Shown here in pieces: positions 23,807 through 36,127 of a stretch of DNA of 64,000 nt. A program made the position numbers and the translations under genes. The notes beneath the pieces were generated by a model. It had not been told where the DNA came from. It made no database searches and worked only from the letters and a program-made list of their open reading frames with translations. Each line of letters begins with the position of its first letter. Position 1 is the first letter of the stretch. This DNA is from Telopea speciosissima (taxonomy: Eukaryota; Streptophyta; Magnoliopsida; Proteales; Proteaceae), in contig NC_057919.1 in NCBI RefSeq assembly GCF_018873765.1, positions 69,124,984-69,188,983 of the forward strand. The letters are read 5' to 3'.

Positions 23807-25413
23807 TATAACTTATAGGTCTATACCTACCTTAAAGCAGAAAACCCATCATCACCTAACAAGGAAAGCAAAGTAAAGCAAACAAGGAAAAAGAAGACAT
23901 TCCCCAATGGAGAGTGAAGTAGATCACTTCACTATATTTTTATCTATCTTCTTGAATTGCAATGGGCACATCTAAAAAAATTGGAAACAAAATTTCCCAC
24001 CTAGTATAGCTAGGAAAAATACCACATCTCCAAGTGGTGCCATAAATATTACTCCCAAACACATTCTGTTATCCTCTGTCACGGTTACAGCATAGCTGTG
24101 GTTGCCAGCTTCTTCTCTTCTTTGTCTTGACATTTCTCAAACTATAAATCTCCCACTTCTGATCAAATAGTATAAGCATGAAAATTCTTCCAAAAAGTAC
24201 CTATATTATCCATAATTTTGACAAATGGGCTCCACAAAATGAGTGAAACTTTCAAGCATGCAAGTTACAGGTGATTGAAACATCATAAAGATTAAGACAA
24301 CCAAGAATCTCCAAGTTCTTTCCTTTTTAATTATTAATCTTTTCCTTAATTTCCCCCTCCCCCCACCCCTCTATTATTTATTTATTCTGGTTTTGACCAG
24401 CATCTCTACTTTCACAACTATATATAACCCTTTGTCACCTGTTTTCTTTCAGCATCACTCCTGCAGTTCCTTCTCCCACTTCATATTCCATACAGAACAA
24501 TCACTGATCTCACACTTTCTCTCATTCCTTTCCTTTCTAATCCATCCATTACTTCTTTTTTTTCCCACTCTCTATATCTCTCTCTCTGCCTCTGCCTCTG
24601 GTTACTGTAATGGCAGAAACAAAAACACCATTGAAACTCCTAAAATCCTTCATTTTTTATAGACTGCAGTTTCTGTCTATCACCTTCTACCTGGAACAGG
24701 AACTCTTCAATAATATAAAGTAACCTTCTCACAAGAGAAAATTGATGGGCTTCTTTGAGAAACCACATACAACAGGCAAATGGAACATAAAAAAATCAGT
24801 CTACTTCAGATATTTTGGAATTCTTCCCTTGTAAACACATGCAGTGAGCAATTACTCAACATGTTCATTAATTGAAGAACAAGGTAACATACTTCACATG
24901 AACGTTTGACTTTAAGGACACAAGCTGGACATAACCATTACATGAGCTTAGGCACATTAACTATAGTCCTCATTCAACTGCTTAGAATCCAAGTGTCGTG
25001 CATGATATTCCCCTTTATTATTGGGAAATGTATACCAGGAACACAGTACCTGCTAAGATGTTACCGGTGTCAATTGAAGTGTGTTTATTTACTCTTACTC
25101 TAACTGCATTTTACAGTGACAACTTAAGAATCTGTCCTACATAATTCCTCTCTTGTACAAGGTTCGTGGAATCCAAGCACACAAAAGAAAAAAGAGTCTT
25201 TCTCATCATAAGTCATGACTTCCACTTCTGTACAATCTGCTCGGTGCCTCAAACCCATCATATATTCACAATCTCACACATTCATGAAAAGCCAAGCAAA
25301 TAACATTTAGGGCTTGGCCCAGTTGGGTTTCATTCTTTCTCTAATTAAATAGAAGAAGGGAAGGAAAAAGAGGGGGAAAAAAAAAACTATAACACAAAGG
25401 AGAGTTTACATAC
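23807..25413. other. Mostly non-coding interval with a possible orphan promoter
   Basis: A TATA-like ctatatataaccc at about 24419-24431 is followed by about 180 nt of pyrimidine-rich sequence, then ATG at 24610 opening a 37-codon ORF ending at 24723 (MAETKTPLKLLKSFIFY...). This looks like a plant promoter and 5' leader, but the peptide matches nothing I know. No other coding signal. Confidence 0.3.
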
Positions 25414-25893
25414 CAGGAGGTATTTTCACCAATGTAGCAGGGGTCAGATTACTTGCTGGCAGAAAATTACTCGATTTCGTCGCAGTAGAATCGAACCTAC
25501 CAACGGGAAAAGACGAAGCGAGCTTTCCAGGGTTTCCCCCAACAATCCAACCAGTGGAAGCATCCTCTTCAAAGAAATCCCCATCATCAGGCTTACTTGA
25601 AGGAGAAGGAGAGGTACTTAGAAGTGACTCAGAAGGGTTGTAGGGTTGTGAAGAACCAAAGAAGATGAGAGGTTGTTAGAGGCGTGGCGAGATGAGGGTA
25701 TCATGACAAGGGAGAGAGAGTTGCCGGATGGCGAGATGTCGGAGACCGCCGGCGAAGATGGGGCGGCGGAGCCTGATTTGGTCCGATCAGGTGGTGGAGC
25801 GCCACCGGTGGAGGTGGCGGAGCCTAGGGTTAGAAAGCCGACTTGCCAGACTTTGGGGTCGATGACCATTCTTGAAGTTCTGCGAGGTTCCAT
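25414..25893 (-). pseudogene. Orphan first exon resembling eIF2B delta N-terminus, frameshifted
   Basis: ATG at 25893 opens MEPRRTSRMVIDPKVWQVGF, then a Pro/Ser-rich stretch with SDISPSGNSLSLVMIPSSRH. From memory this matches the N-terminal extension of plant translation initiation factor eIF2B subunit delta. The frame ends at a stop near 25618. A different frame of the same strand then resumes family-like sequence (GSSQPYNPSESLL, DDGDFFEEDASTGW, GKLASSFPVGRFDSTATK) up to a good donor (CTG/GTATGT) at 25414/25413. A frameshift therefore lies between about 25700 and 25640. Remaining exons, including the eIF2B catalytic-like domain, were not found downstream. The retained donor argues for a genomic fragment rather than a retrocopy. 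The family assignment rests on recall and needs a search. Confidence 0.55.
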
Positions 25894-26180
25894 GAATGCA
25901 AGGAGGTAAAGAAGGGTTGGGAATTGAGGGTTCGTCAATGTTGGTTTTTCTTTAAAACAAGGTAACACTTTTGGATTTTGGACCTCAAAGCGGTAAAAAC
26001 AACAAATAGTTATGTCAAAAACGTTGTTTTAAGCATAAATTGTTAAAAATTTTGATTTTTATTATAAAAAACATTTGAAACAAAATGGATTTATCAAACG
26101 ATTTTTTTGTGCCATTTATGTGCTGGAAACATTATTGGCATAGAAACAATAGAAACAAAACGTTGTCAAACGGTGCCATT

Positions 26181-26309
26181 GTTGTCAAACGGTTTTTAGA
26201 TGTTTTTCCATTAATTGTTTATTGCAAGGTTATCAAGTGGGGTGTCTTTGTTGTCAAACGGTTTTTAGATGTTTTTCCATTAACTGTTTATTGAAAGGTT
26301 ATCAAGTGG
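26181..26309. repeat. 69-bp tandem repeat, two units
   Basis: gttgtcaaacggtttttaga starts units at 26181 and 26250; both continue to ggttatcaagtgg. Non-coding. A shorter echo (cgttgtcaaacggtgcc) sits just upstream at 26161. Confidence 0.9.
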
Positions 26310-27791
26310 ACTCTAAATTAGTCGAATCATCAGACTGAACTAGGGTGTGAGATACAGATATCCTTATTGAATCGAAAGCAGTGGAAGTGGCTTGTGGTAT
26401 GGTCAGGAGCTGGAGCTTTCTCTTCTTATGACATTGGGAGAGGTGTTGGCTACCCAGAAAGGACTCCTCCTCAGACACAGGTTGGGGGTTCACAGCTGCC
26501 GCAGAATTGAGTAGATCGCAAAGCACAAAGTTATCTTGCTGAACATCAGAAGTGACCATGGGTGTCGTAGCAGGTATATCACAGTGTAAACCAGGACTCC
26601 AGAAGAACTCCTTATTCATCGGATCCTACGTCAAATTCAAACCAGGGGGAACTAGATTAGGGTGTGGGTTACTTCCACTCTCATATCCCTCCACTGGATC
26701 AGAATCATAAACACAGTCAGCAAAAAGTGAAGCAATAAAGTCCTCTTCAGAGAAATCAATTCCTACATCGGGTGGCAATCAAGAGCATCCCATTCCATAT
26801 CGCTCGTTTCTCTATGAGCTATCTCCAAATGATCCTCCAAAAGAATGGAAGAAGAGTCTTGAAAATCTGTTGGAAAGCACATCTCCTCAGTGTCATAAAA
26901 AGTGTTCTCCAAAACCGGTTCCAAGTTGATAGGGAAAATAACCCACAGGAGAGAAACCAGAGATAGGAATGGTGATAGCATCTTCAAAGAAACCAGGTGG
27001 TGGCAGGCAGTTTGCTGAGGGATCCTTAAGGGAAGGACAATGTTGAATAGCATGAAAAATACGGCCGCATCTCCAACAGATTGAGTACAGCTCAAATTTG
27101 ATTTTTAAGGGGAAAGGCATACCTGATGAATTACGGATTCTGGAAGAGATGCAAACATGGTTCTTCTTCTTGAAAATAATCTTGACACGAACAATGTCTT
27201 TGGCTAATCCCATTTCAGTCGACCAAGGTTGGAATTCAATAACTTCCCCGCACAAGAAATGGCTTGTTTAAGAAGATCCTCCTGCAAACAGTCTTGTGGA
27301 ACTCCAATAAGTTGAACCCATAATGGTGGAGACTCCCTTTCATACTCAAATCGATCGTCGTCAGGGGGGTACGAAACCAGATGTAAAAGATGTTGCGCAC
27401 ACCACCATAGAGAAAGCGAAAATACCCGATTCCGATTTTCCGAAGTGTCAAACTCGACATAGAAAGATCTATTCTCAAAACAGCAGATGTAAACCAGACC
27501 ATGTGCTTCCCATACCGATTGTAGATAAGAAAACAAAGTGTCCCTGCTAGGTCTCGGATAACCCACCACATAGCCATGAAACGATTTCTTAGTATTCCAA
27601 GCAGCTCTACGGAACCGAGAAATATGAGAGTTGTTCCCAACCATCGAGGAGTCTCTGCTATCATGTGACCGCCAAGCTGCAGGTAGATTGTAGTGCCGTG
27701 GATTATCGCATGAACCCCCAGAACGACGGAGTGGTGACGGCCTGTGCCGGGAAGAAGAGCTTCTGGAATAGCCGTAACCTGAGGAAGACAT
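26302..27791 (-). pseudogene. LINE ORF1-type protein relic (DUF4283 and zinc knuckle)
   Basis: The minus-strand frame opens at ATG 27791 (MSSSGYGYSRSSSSRH..., a Ser/Arg-rich head). It continues into a DUF4283-like region (LFSYLQSVWEAHG...FYVEFDT...PPLWVQLIGVPQDCLQED). A one-base frameshift near 27250 moves it to CGEVIEFQPWSTEMGLAKDIVRV. A CCHC zinc knuckle follows (CWRCGRIFHAIQHC, C-X2-C-X4-H-X4-C). A second shift near 26935 leads to an acidic stretch (EDHLEIAHRETSDMEW) and then the 26619-26302 segment. This domain order is standard for ORF1 of plant L1-type LINEs, which bind element RNA. No reverse transcriptase follows; homology stops at the 69-bp tandem repeat. About 27792-28130 is probably LINE 5' UTR. 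Confidence 0.7.
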
Positions 27792-28550
27792 AATGAACAA
27801 TTCGACGAAACAAGCAACGAAAACCATTGCAGCAGAAATAAGAGAAAGAGCAGGAAATGCTCAGACTCTCAGTCCGAAGCCGGGACAAAGATTGAAGAGC
27901 ACTGGGTCAAGTCTTAAAGAAAGACAAGGCCAATCGATCAACAGAAGGAAACGAGATCCAATGTTTGTGCAAGTAATCCAGATGAAGAGAAATAGTTTAC
28001 AAGCAAAAACAGAGGGAAAAAAGTACAGCCGGAAGAAAAAAATCCTAGGCAGGCTGATCAACGACGAAGAAAAATGAAGTAGAGACACAAAATGCACCCG
28101 GTGGAGGAAAGTGACTCGACCACCAAATCAGGTAAATAAGGTCTTCGAAAGGGGAAAAGCCAGGTGGAGAGCTAAGATTGGGTTGTGATGGAAGGGCTTG
28201 AGGGAGTGGAAAGTTAGAGTGGGAACATCGCTCAAGGCATTAGGGGGTGGAAAGTAAGTAACATACACTCCATCTAGTTGTTGAAAAGCTAGTAGCTAAG
28301 TTGCTCTCGACTCATGAGTGTTTCTTTGTCCTTTTATGCTTTAATGAAATAAGTTGATCATTGGCAATTTGTATACTCAACTCAAGTTCACCCACGGCTT
28401 ATGGTTTGTTTTAGTAAATTGAGGACAATTATGTACACAAATTGTTGTTTTATTATTCCATCAAAGCTTCAGTCGATTGCGAATAAAAGAAAACGGAAAG
28501 AGGTAAAACTAGTTTTAAAAAAAAAAACTTTTGTAATCATGATTGTGTAA

Positions 28551-28815
28551 TTGCCTTTCTTCGTGGCATCAAGAGACTCCACATCTGAAAAATGCGGCAT
28601 TGGGGTTGTGACTCGGGGGGACCAGGGGTTACCCTTTCTTGCCAAATACTTCGTGGATTATTTCAGGGATGTCTTGGTGGGGGAGGCGCTGGCAGTTCGC
28701 TTTGGACTCTTAGAGGGACTCGCTCCTGCAGTGGACCACCTTATTATCGAGTCAAGCAACAAGGAGGTTATCTCTTGCATTAACAACCTCACTCGCTTCC
28801 CACCCCTTGGATATT
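28551..28815 (+). pseudogene. RNase H-like (RVT_3) domain relic of a LINE
   Basis: The plus-strand frame contains GIGVVTRGDQGLPFLAKYF, then LVGEALAVRFGLLEGLA and HLIIESSNKEVISCINNL, the pattern of the RVT_3 RNase H domain at the end of plant LINE ORF2 proteins. The expected ESDS is ESSN, so an acidic residue is replaced. Nothing upstream encodes a reverse transcriptase. Homology ends near 28820, where a different repeat begins. It is on the opposite strand to the neighbouring ORF1 relic. Confidence 0.65.
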
Positions 28816-28819
28816 CACC

Positions 28820-30600
28820 CAATTATCATGGTGTAAGTACCGCGGCCTCGTCTGGGATAGGTCCAAGGGTTCCTGAGCCTCTTGGCGACGATGATTGGGT
28901 TATGTGTCCTTTTGACACGTCATCATTGTGGTTGGGATTATATATAAAAATAATAAAACAAAGAGTCGCCACCTAGGATTAGGGCCTAGGACCCAGTGAG
29001 TGTAGCCCTATCCGTCATAAATAGAAATGGGCTACGTGATTCCATAAGATTTGGTCAGAGATTTAGGCAAGGGGTCAGGTTATAAGCATGGGAAGGTGTT
29101 AGGCACCCATCTTGCCCAGTATGGACCGGTCTTTTGTTAGTAGATGCAAAAAGGGTGAATATTCTCTCTCCATAATATGTGACTACATAATGCACACCCT
29201 ATTCATACTATGCACACTAGAACAGGAAACACAAAAGAACTACATTGTATCAAATAAAGAAATGTAATGATCATACCTTATATGAGTATTCCTCGATTCT
29301 TGTTGGTCCCCTGGCTCAGGTGGACACGGATGGATGGATCGTCACCGATTTCTTCGGCAGAATAACAGCTTACTGGGGATATGTTTTGTTGTCCGTATGC
29401 GAACGGAACGATGACTTTTGAAAATGGGAGTACTCTTCACTCGAACGGGTAATTGATGGATCTACCCACAACTCGGGATAGCACTCTAAATTTGCTCACA
29501 AGATTTAGAAAACGGCTGAAACAGGGAAGAATAGGATTGGGAGAGGACCTCTCTAGGCTTAGAAAATGAGGGAAAAGACCTTAGCAACAGAATGGGAGGG
29601 TCTCCCTAGACTCCAAATCCATGAAAAATGGGGTGGGGGGGGGACCCTCCTATTTATAGGGGGTTACCCACCTCCACGGCGTCGTGGGAGACTTTTCCAC
29701 AGTGTTGTGGGTGACGTCATCCTGCTAACATCAAAGCCTCCCACAGCAGTGTGGAATTTTTCCATTTGGTCGTGGGAACCTCCTACGGCACCGTGGATGG
29801 TTGTCCACGGCGCTATGCTCAGAGTATGACATCACACACCTTTTGGGCTCAAAATGGGCTTTTTGGCTCTTTTAGGCTTGTTTGGTCCTGTTAGGCTTCT
29901 TTTCTTAGGCTTTTCAGGGAACATTGGTACGACATTATCCATCCGTGTCCTGTTGTCATCAATGCCAAAGGTGGTGGCAAAATTTCAATGTTTACAGTTT
30001 GCCTCTCTTCGGCCGAAGCCTGTGCCAACGGCCAAAGGGTAAAGATAAAAGATTAACTGATTTTTGCCACCAAGAGCATGTGCTGCTGTTGCTTTGCTCA
30101 AAGGAGACAGAGTTGGCAGTTAATCACGATGAAATTCTTCGATAATTCTCAAAAGAAAAACTCGAGAAAACCAAATGATGTGAGTGTAATGTGGTACCAC
30201 TCGACTAGATGCGGTACTATTTGACCGAAAAATCAAAATTTTGAGTGTGATAAAGCACCACTCATCAAGAAATCAAGTGTTGAGGGTAATACGATCCGAA
30301 ATCAAGTGTTGAAGGTGATGCGGCACCACTCGACCAGAAATCAAATGTTGAGTGTAATGCGGCACCACTCGACCGAAAATCAAGTGTTGAGGGTGATACG
30401 ACACCACTCAACTGGAAATCAAGTGTAAATTTATTTTTTTTGAACCACGGCACCATGGAGTGGGCGGGCAGGCCTTCTCCGCGGCACCGTGGTCACGCCC
30501 ACGGTGTCGTTGAGACTTTTCCATGGTGACGTGGAAAGCTCTCCACGGTGCCGTGGTTATGCCGATGGCACCGTGGTAGCGGATCTGACACTATATAAAA
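28820..30600. repeat. Unclassified repeat with palindromic CCACGG/CCGTGG motifs
   Basis: Begins gtaagtaccgcggcctcgtc and includes gagtcgccacctaggattag and gggaaggtgttaggcaccca, phrases I recall as common in plant repeats but cannot assign to a superfamily. At about 29670-29820 and 30444-30580 there are about eleven 14-bp near-palindromes around CCACGGYGCCGTGG. A 39-bp tandem array separates the clusters. Several ORFs cross this region with low-complexity, unrecognisable translations, so I call none. Confidence 0.5.
30190..30430. repeat. 39-bp tandem repeat, about 5-6 units
   Basis: aatcaagtgttgagggt-type unit starts lie at about 30231, 30271, 30300, 30339, 30378 and 30417, each followed by gcaccactcgacc. 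One unit is shortened to 29 bp. Non-coding. Confidence 0.85.
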
Positions 30601-32352
30601 GATTAGTTATGGCTTTTCTTTTGCAGGTCGAAAAAATTATTATACAATCTCTCCTGAGTACTATTCCTGCTTACCTCATGTCCTCTTTCCTTTTCCCTTA
30701 AAGGTTTGTAGGAGCATTGACTCAATTTGCATGAATTTCTGGAATGGTGGCAGAAAATCACATCTGATCTCATGGGATTGAATTTGCTCCCCACCCACTG
30801 CGGGAGGTCTTGGGTTAAGAAAAGCTGAAACTCATAATAAATCCCTAATTTTGAAATTAGGGTGCAGACTTCTCAACCAACCAGGAGACATGTGGGCCAC
30901 TATGTTAAAATTCAAGTATTTTAACAATTCGTCCATTTTCCATCCAAACGTAAGAAAAAAAAAAGGATCTTGGTCCTAGAACAATGTTACCCAAATGCTT
31001 CCCATCTTGAAAGGTATGGTTTATCGTAAAATAGGTAATGGCCACAATTCTTTTTTTTGGCATGATCCTTGGGTAGCTACAATTCTTGGACATGATTTAT
31101 CTAGCATAGCTCCTGCCAATGCAAGTGATGTGTCTATCTGCAATGCATTTGTTAATTCTGGTTATCTACACACTTCACTTACAAATGATCTGCCACTTTG
31201 CTTTGCTTCAGCTTGTGGTAATCCTCACTTTGTTGATTGTGCTGATATTTGGTTATGCTCTCTTACTAACTCTTCAGTTTTTTCAACTAAAAAACGCTGC
31301 ATATACTCTTGCACAGTCTACCCATTCACACCCTCAATGGTGGAGGTTTTTTTTGGAAAACTCCAATCCACCCTAAGTTTAAAATCTTCTTTTGGTGTGT
31401 GTTAAATAAAGGGTTACCTGTCAAAGCTATCCTCTCAAAGTGGACTCATATCGACCCAACTTGTGTCTTTTGTGGAACACTAGTGGAGTCTATTTGGCAT
31501 GTTTTGGTCTCTTGTGAATGGACAAAACACATGGGTTGCGGGACGTTTAGGGTTTCAAACTGAATACATATCCTTTCCCTCTTTACTACACTTTTGTGAT
31601 TCCTATACTCTTAGCAATTTAAAGGATAAACCCATGCTCAACTGGTTTTTCTCTGTTTTTATCATCTTTTGTTACTTCATTTGGATTCACAGGAACAAAG
31701 TTCTATTTCAGAAGGTTAAGCCAGATCCGTTATGGATCATGACTATGGCTAACAAATGGCTATGTGAGCTTATGGTTTACCCGCCTTGTTGCTATCCTTT
31801 TGAGTCTTCAATATGCCACACGAATGGATTCAACAACTCTTCTTCTTTGGATAATCTGCCACTCTTTAATTATCCAATTTTTCTTTGCGCAAGGGCTGCT
31901 GCCTCAGGACTAACCAGATCTGGCTGGGCCTTTACAATTCTGCTACAAGGAGAACTGAAATTTCTTTCTGCAGGTTTTTTGGGTACTGACAATGTTCTGG
32001 AAACAGAATTGTTTTGCCTCACTCAGGGGATGAAATTTGCTACCAGACACGGTTATAACATTAGGGAAGTATGGTTCAACTACTAAGAGATCGTGGAGTT
32101 CCTCAACAATCCCTTCAAATCTGTCTGTCAGCTTCCGTTGTTATATTTTGATCTTGAAACTTCTATACCCTCGAACTCAAGAACTTTTGTTTTCAATCCT
32201 GATGTTCTACTCTTCTCTTTACTTTATGCTCTTGGTAAACATATGTATACTCATCAAGAGCAGATACAGTTATGTACCAATATTGTACAGTCGTTATCTT
32301 TTCATTCTTAATATAAATACTTTCTTTTTCCCATAAAAAAAAAAAAAAAACA
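30600..32352 (+). mobile_element. 5'-truncated LINE, plus strand
   Basis: Starts within the reverse-transcriptase C-terminal region (VEKIIIQSLLSTIPAYLMSS, about 30627-30688). It continues, with frameshifts, through a GGLGLRKAE-like linker, VYRKIGNGHNSFFWHDPWV (about 31020-31078), the zf-RVT region (FFWCVLNKGLPVKAILSKW and DPTCVFCGTL...HVLVSCEW) and an RNase H region (about 31880-32085, with NVLETELFCLTQGMKFA). It ends with a long A run at 32335-32350. Same family as the element at 12470-14010 but starting slightly further 5'. I could not identify a target duplication, so the left boundary is approximate. Confidence 0.85.
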
Positions 32353-32993
32353 ACTGGATGGAGTATGGGGTCAACATCCTATCCATGTGTCATTGTCAAC
32401 GTTCAACTCTTCCTTTAGGACTTGAAAGTGAAATTTTCATTATGGGCCTTTCAAGTTCGTTCTTGACTTTGCCTTAAAAAAAAATGTGATTGCAATGAAA
32501 TGTCACCATTTTATGTGATGCATATAAGACAAAAGATTAAGTTTTTGCAATGTAATTCTTACGAGCTTTAAATAGGTTGATGCCTTAGCTACCTATGTTA
32601 CCTATGTAAAATTTATATCTATTTTGATTTCCACTTTAGCCATATGACTCATGAGAAAAATGAGGGTTTCCCATATTGGGTTACTACTCTTCCGTGCCAC
32701 CTTTGTGGTTTACAGTTTGTACATACCTAATCACAACTTAAATCAAGTTATTAGTTATTACCACCCAAAAAGAATAATTTTTTAAGGGGTAAGAACTGAA
32801 AAGGAATAATCAAGTTGCATTAAAAGCTTAGCACCCAAAAAAAAAAAGGTACCATAAAGTTTGAGCTCACCTTTCTCAAATAATGAAACTGAAAGCTATG
32901 TGGATTCAATCTCACATGTCCACCATAAGGCACAGATCTCTCATTGTTTCATTTTCCTTATATTTCAATGTGGTTAAGTTTTAGTTTTTCTTG

Positions 32994-33024
<31 letters not shown>

Positions 33025-33467
33025 AATAAATTATGGAAAGAGAAAAGAAGAAGAAGACTTAAAACATTATTATTTTGTGTAAATGTGATCCTGGCTTTGG
33101 CCTAATTTGCCTATTATGTGCCAACAGTGTGTCCAACACTTCAAAATATATATATGGATCTTAGTGGACCTTAATCATTCTTTATAACAATTTTGTCCCT
33201 GGAAGATTTAACCATGTTGGCACTTGGCACAGACTATTATAGTATGGATGGAAATAAATTTGATATCTAAAGAAAAAAAGGAGCTAATTTCATGTTACAT
33301 ATAGAACTTCTAAAAATCTTGCTACCTAACAAGTCCAAATCTTCATGGCAAAAGTTATGTACATAGTTGCTACTTTAGCTATCAGATAAGCATGAAGTGA
33401 CAAGTGTGTGTGTAATATCATTTCTATTAAGGGTAAATAGGAGAGGGGAAGTTTTTGAGTATAGTAA
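32353..33467. other. Non-coding interval
   Basis: A+T-rich sequence without recognisable coding regions. Contains a (TA)n microsatellite at 32994-33021. Confidence 0.7.
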
Positions 33468-33522
33468 TGATGCAGGTCCAAGCATGCGAAAGAAGAAGAA
33501 GAGCCTTGACTAGGCTGGTTCG

Positions 33523-36120
33523 TGGTGCATGTGTGTGGACAGCAGAGCTATCAACAAGATTACCATCAAGTATAGGTTCCCAATTCCTAGGCTTAATGAC
33601 ATGCTAGACATGCTGTCCGGTTCTAAGATCTTTTCCAAAATCGATCTTCGAAGTGGATATCATCAGATTCGCATCCGGCCTGGAGACAAATGGAAGACAG
33701 CCTTCAAGACCAAAGATGGATTGTTCGAGTGGAAGGTCATGCCTTTTGGCCTGACGAATGCACCTAGCACATTCATGAGAGTCATGACAGGTATTTCGTC
33801 CTTTCATCGGTAAGTTTCTCGTTGTTTATTTTGATGATATTTTGGTGTACAGTAAGCACCCAGATGAACATATAGACCACCTGAAACAAATTCTAAGAGT
33901 GATCTTACAAGAGAAGTTGTTTATCAATTTAAAGAAGTGCTTCTTCATGCTGCCCAAGGTTGTTTTCCTTGGTTTTATAATCTCTTCAAAGGGTGTTGAG
34001 GCTGATCCGAAAAAGGTCCGAAGCATTGTTGCATGGCCTATTCCGACGACATTCACTGAAGCACGAAGCTTCCACAATTTGGCTTCCTTTTACAGGTGAT
34101 TCATTCGCAATTTCAGTGCCATCATGGCACCCATAACCGAATGCACCAAGCAAAACAAGGGTCAGTTCGCATGGACAGCAGCAGCTCACAAAGCCTTCAA
34201 GGTGATTAAGAAGAAGATGACTGAAGCTCCAGTACTACGCCTGCCTAACTTTGACCATATTTTTTAAGTTGCTACTGATGCTTCCCATGTTGGTTTAGGC
34301 GGAGTTCTTATGCAGAATGGGCATCCTATTGCCTTCTATAATGAAAACTTAATGATGCCAAGACTCAATACTCTACCTATGACATAGAGCTTTATGCTGT
34401 TGTTCAGGTCTTGTGACATTGGAGACACTACCTTATTGGCAAAGAATTCGTCCTGTACACTGATCATGAGGCACTCAAGCACCACCACTCACAGAAGTCC
34501 AATAGCACCAGGCATGTTAAATGGGTTACATATTTACAAGATTTCAACTTTGCCCTCAAATACAAGTCAGGAAAGGAAAATACAGTGGTTGATGCACTAA
34601 GTAGAAAAATCCTGACCTTGAACACTTTCTCAGCCCATGCACTTAGCATCGAGCAGATCAAAGAAGAGTATGCTAGTGACAAGGACTTTCAAGTCCTATA
34701 TGCTGATTTGAAGCAGGGTGGACAGCACCCTAAATATTCATTACATGATGGTTACTTGTTCCTAGGAACCCGGCTGTGCATTCCCGATTCGTCCGTACGA
34801 CACCATATTATCAGGGAGTTACATGGAGGAGGTTTAGGTGGACACTTCGGGAAAGATAAAATCATCTTGCAAGTGACTGATCGGTACTATTGGCCTCACT
34901 TGGCCAAGGATGTAGAGCATGTAATCCGGAGGTATCGAGTTTGTCAGCTAGCTAAAGGTACAAGCAAAACACAGGCCTCTATTCACCACTGCCGATCCCT
35001 CACCAGCCATAGGTTGATCTCAGTATGGATTTTGTACTTGGACTACCCCCTACCAAAGAAAAATTTGACTCCATTATGGCGGTAGTTAACAGATTCACCA
35101 AGATGGCTCACTTTATTTCTTGTCGAAGAACACTTGATGCTTCCCACATTGCCAAACTGTTCTTCAAGGAGATTGTTCGCATCCATGGGTTGCCCAGTAC
35201 CATCGTATCTAATCGTGACGTGAAATTTATGAGTTACTTCTGGAAGACTCTTTGGCTGAAGACAAACACCAAGCTCTTGTTCTCTACCGCATTCCATCCC
35301 TAGACTGACGGGCAAACAGAAGTAGTCAACAGGAGCCTTGGTAATTTGCTGTGGTGTTTGGTCCGAGATTACGAGAAGACATGGCCCTCTATCCTTGACA
35401 TTGCTGAGTTCACATACAACAGCTCCGTGAATAGGACCACTGATCGTACTCCTTTCGAGATTCTCCTTGGGATACAACCCCGCCATCCGATTGATCTCAT
35501 TCCCTTACCCCCTCAAGCTCGGGTAAGTGTTGAAGCAGATGAATTCATCCGCCATATCACCGAAGTGCACACAGATGTTCGACGCAAAATTGCACTCAGT
35601 ATTGACCACTACAAGCCCACTGCTGACAAGCATCGCCGGTTCGTAGAGTTCAAGCCTGGAGACATGGTCATGGTACGGGTGAATCCAGAGAGACACCACC
35701 CGGGTGTCAACAGTAAACTCCATCCAAAGAAGATGGGTCCATACAAGGTGCTGAAACGTATTGGGCCTAATGCTTATGTTCTAGAGTTGCCTGATGATAT
35801 GGGCATAAACAATGTTTTCAATGTGGTCGATCTATACTTGTACACGGGGCATCATTCAGATGATGGTGATTCAGAGCACATGTTGCGGCTGCCCCAACTG
35901 AGGCCACCTACGGAAGATGTGATTGAAGAGGTCCTGGACGATATGCACAAGACAACTCGTTAAGGCGCCGGTTACCACTCTTTCCTTGTCAAGTGGAAAG
36001 GTCGCCCACGCCAGGACAGCACTTGGATCCATGCCGATGACTTCAAGAAGGTTGATCCGGAGTTATATGATCGCTATATGGCTTTTACCCATTCATCGGA
36101 GATGAATGTTTCTAAGCCGG
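33523..36120 (+). pseudogene. Ty3/gypsy pol relic: RT, RNase H, integrase, chromodomain
   Basis: Reverse transcriptase begins at [12 protein letters not shown] (33529) and includes [14 protein letters not shown] and [14 protein letters not shown]. After a frameshift near 33790 it continues to the catalytic YFDDILVYS (about 33827-33853). RNase H follows (VATDASHVGLGGVL; LYTDHEALKH; VDALSRK), with stops at 34099-34101 and about 34265. Integrase shows its zinc-binding start (HHIIRELHGGGLGGHFG...CQLAKG), MDFVLGLP at 35025 in another frame, SNRD where relatives have SDRD, and TDGQTEVVNRSLG after a TAG. A chromodomain-like end (FLVKWKGRPRQDSTWI, about 35985-36035) marks it as a chromovirus. At least two frameshifts and several stops make it non-functional. 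Confidence 0.88.
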
Positions 36121-36127
36121 GGAGAGC

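Noticed and set aside
24393-24662. 89-codon Ser/Phe-rich ORF
   Set aside because: Low-complexity translation of a pyrimidine-rich leader-like region.
27793-28077. Plus-strand basic ORF opposite the LINE ORF1
   Set aside because: Antisense to the LINE 5' region with no recognisable domain.
29670-30580. CRISPR-like array from the repeated palindromes
   Set aside because: Spacing and repeats are irregular, the genome is a plant, and there are no cas-like genes.
33604-33807. Minus-strand ORFs within the gypsy element
   Set aside because: Antisense shadows of the reverse transcriptase and integrase frames.
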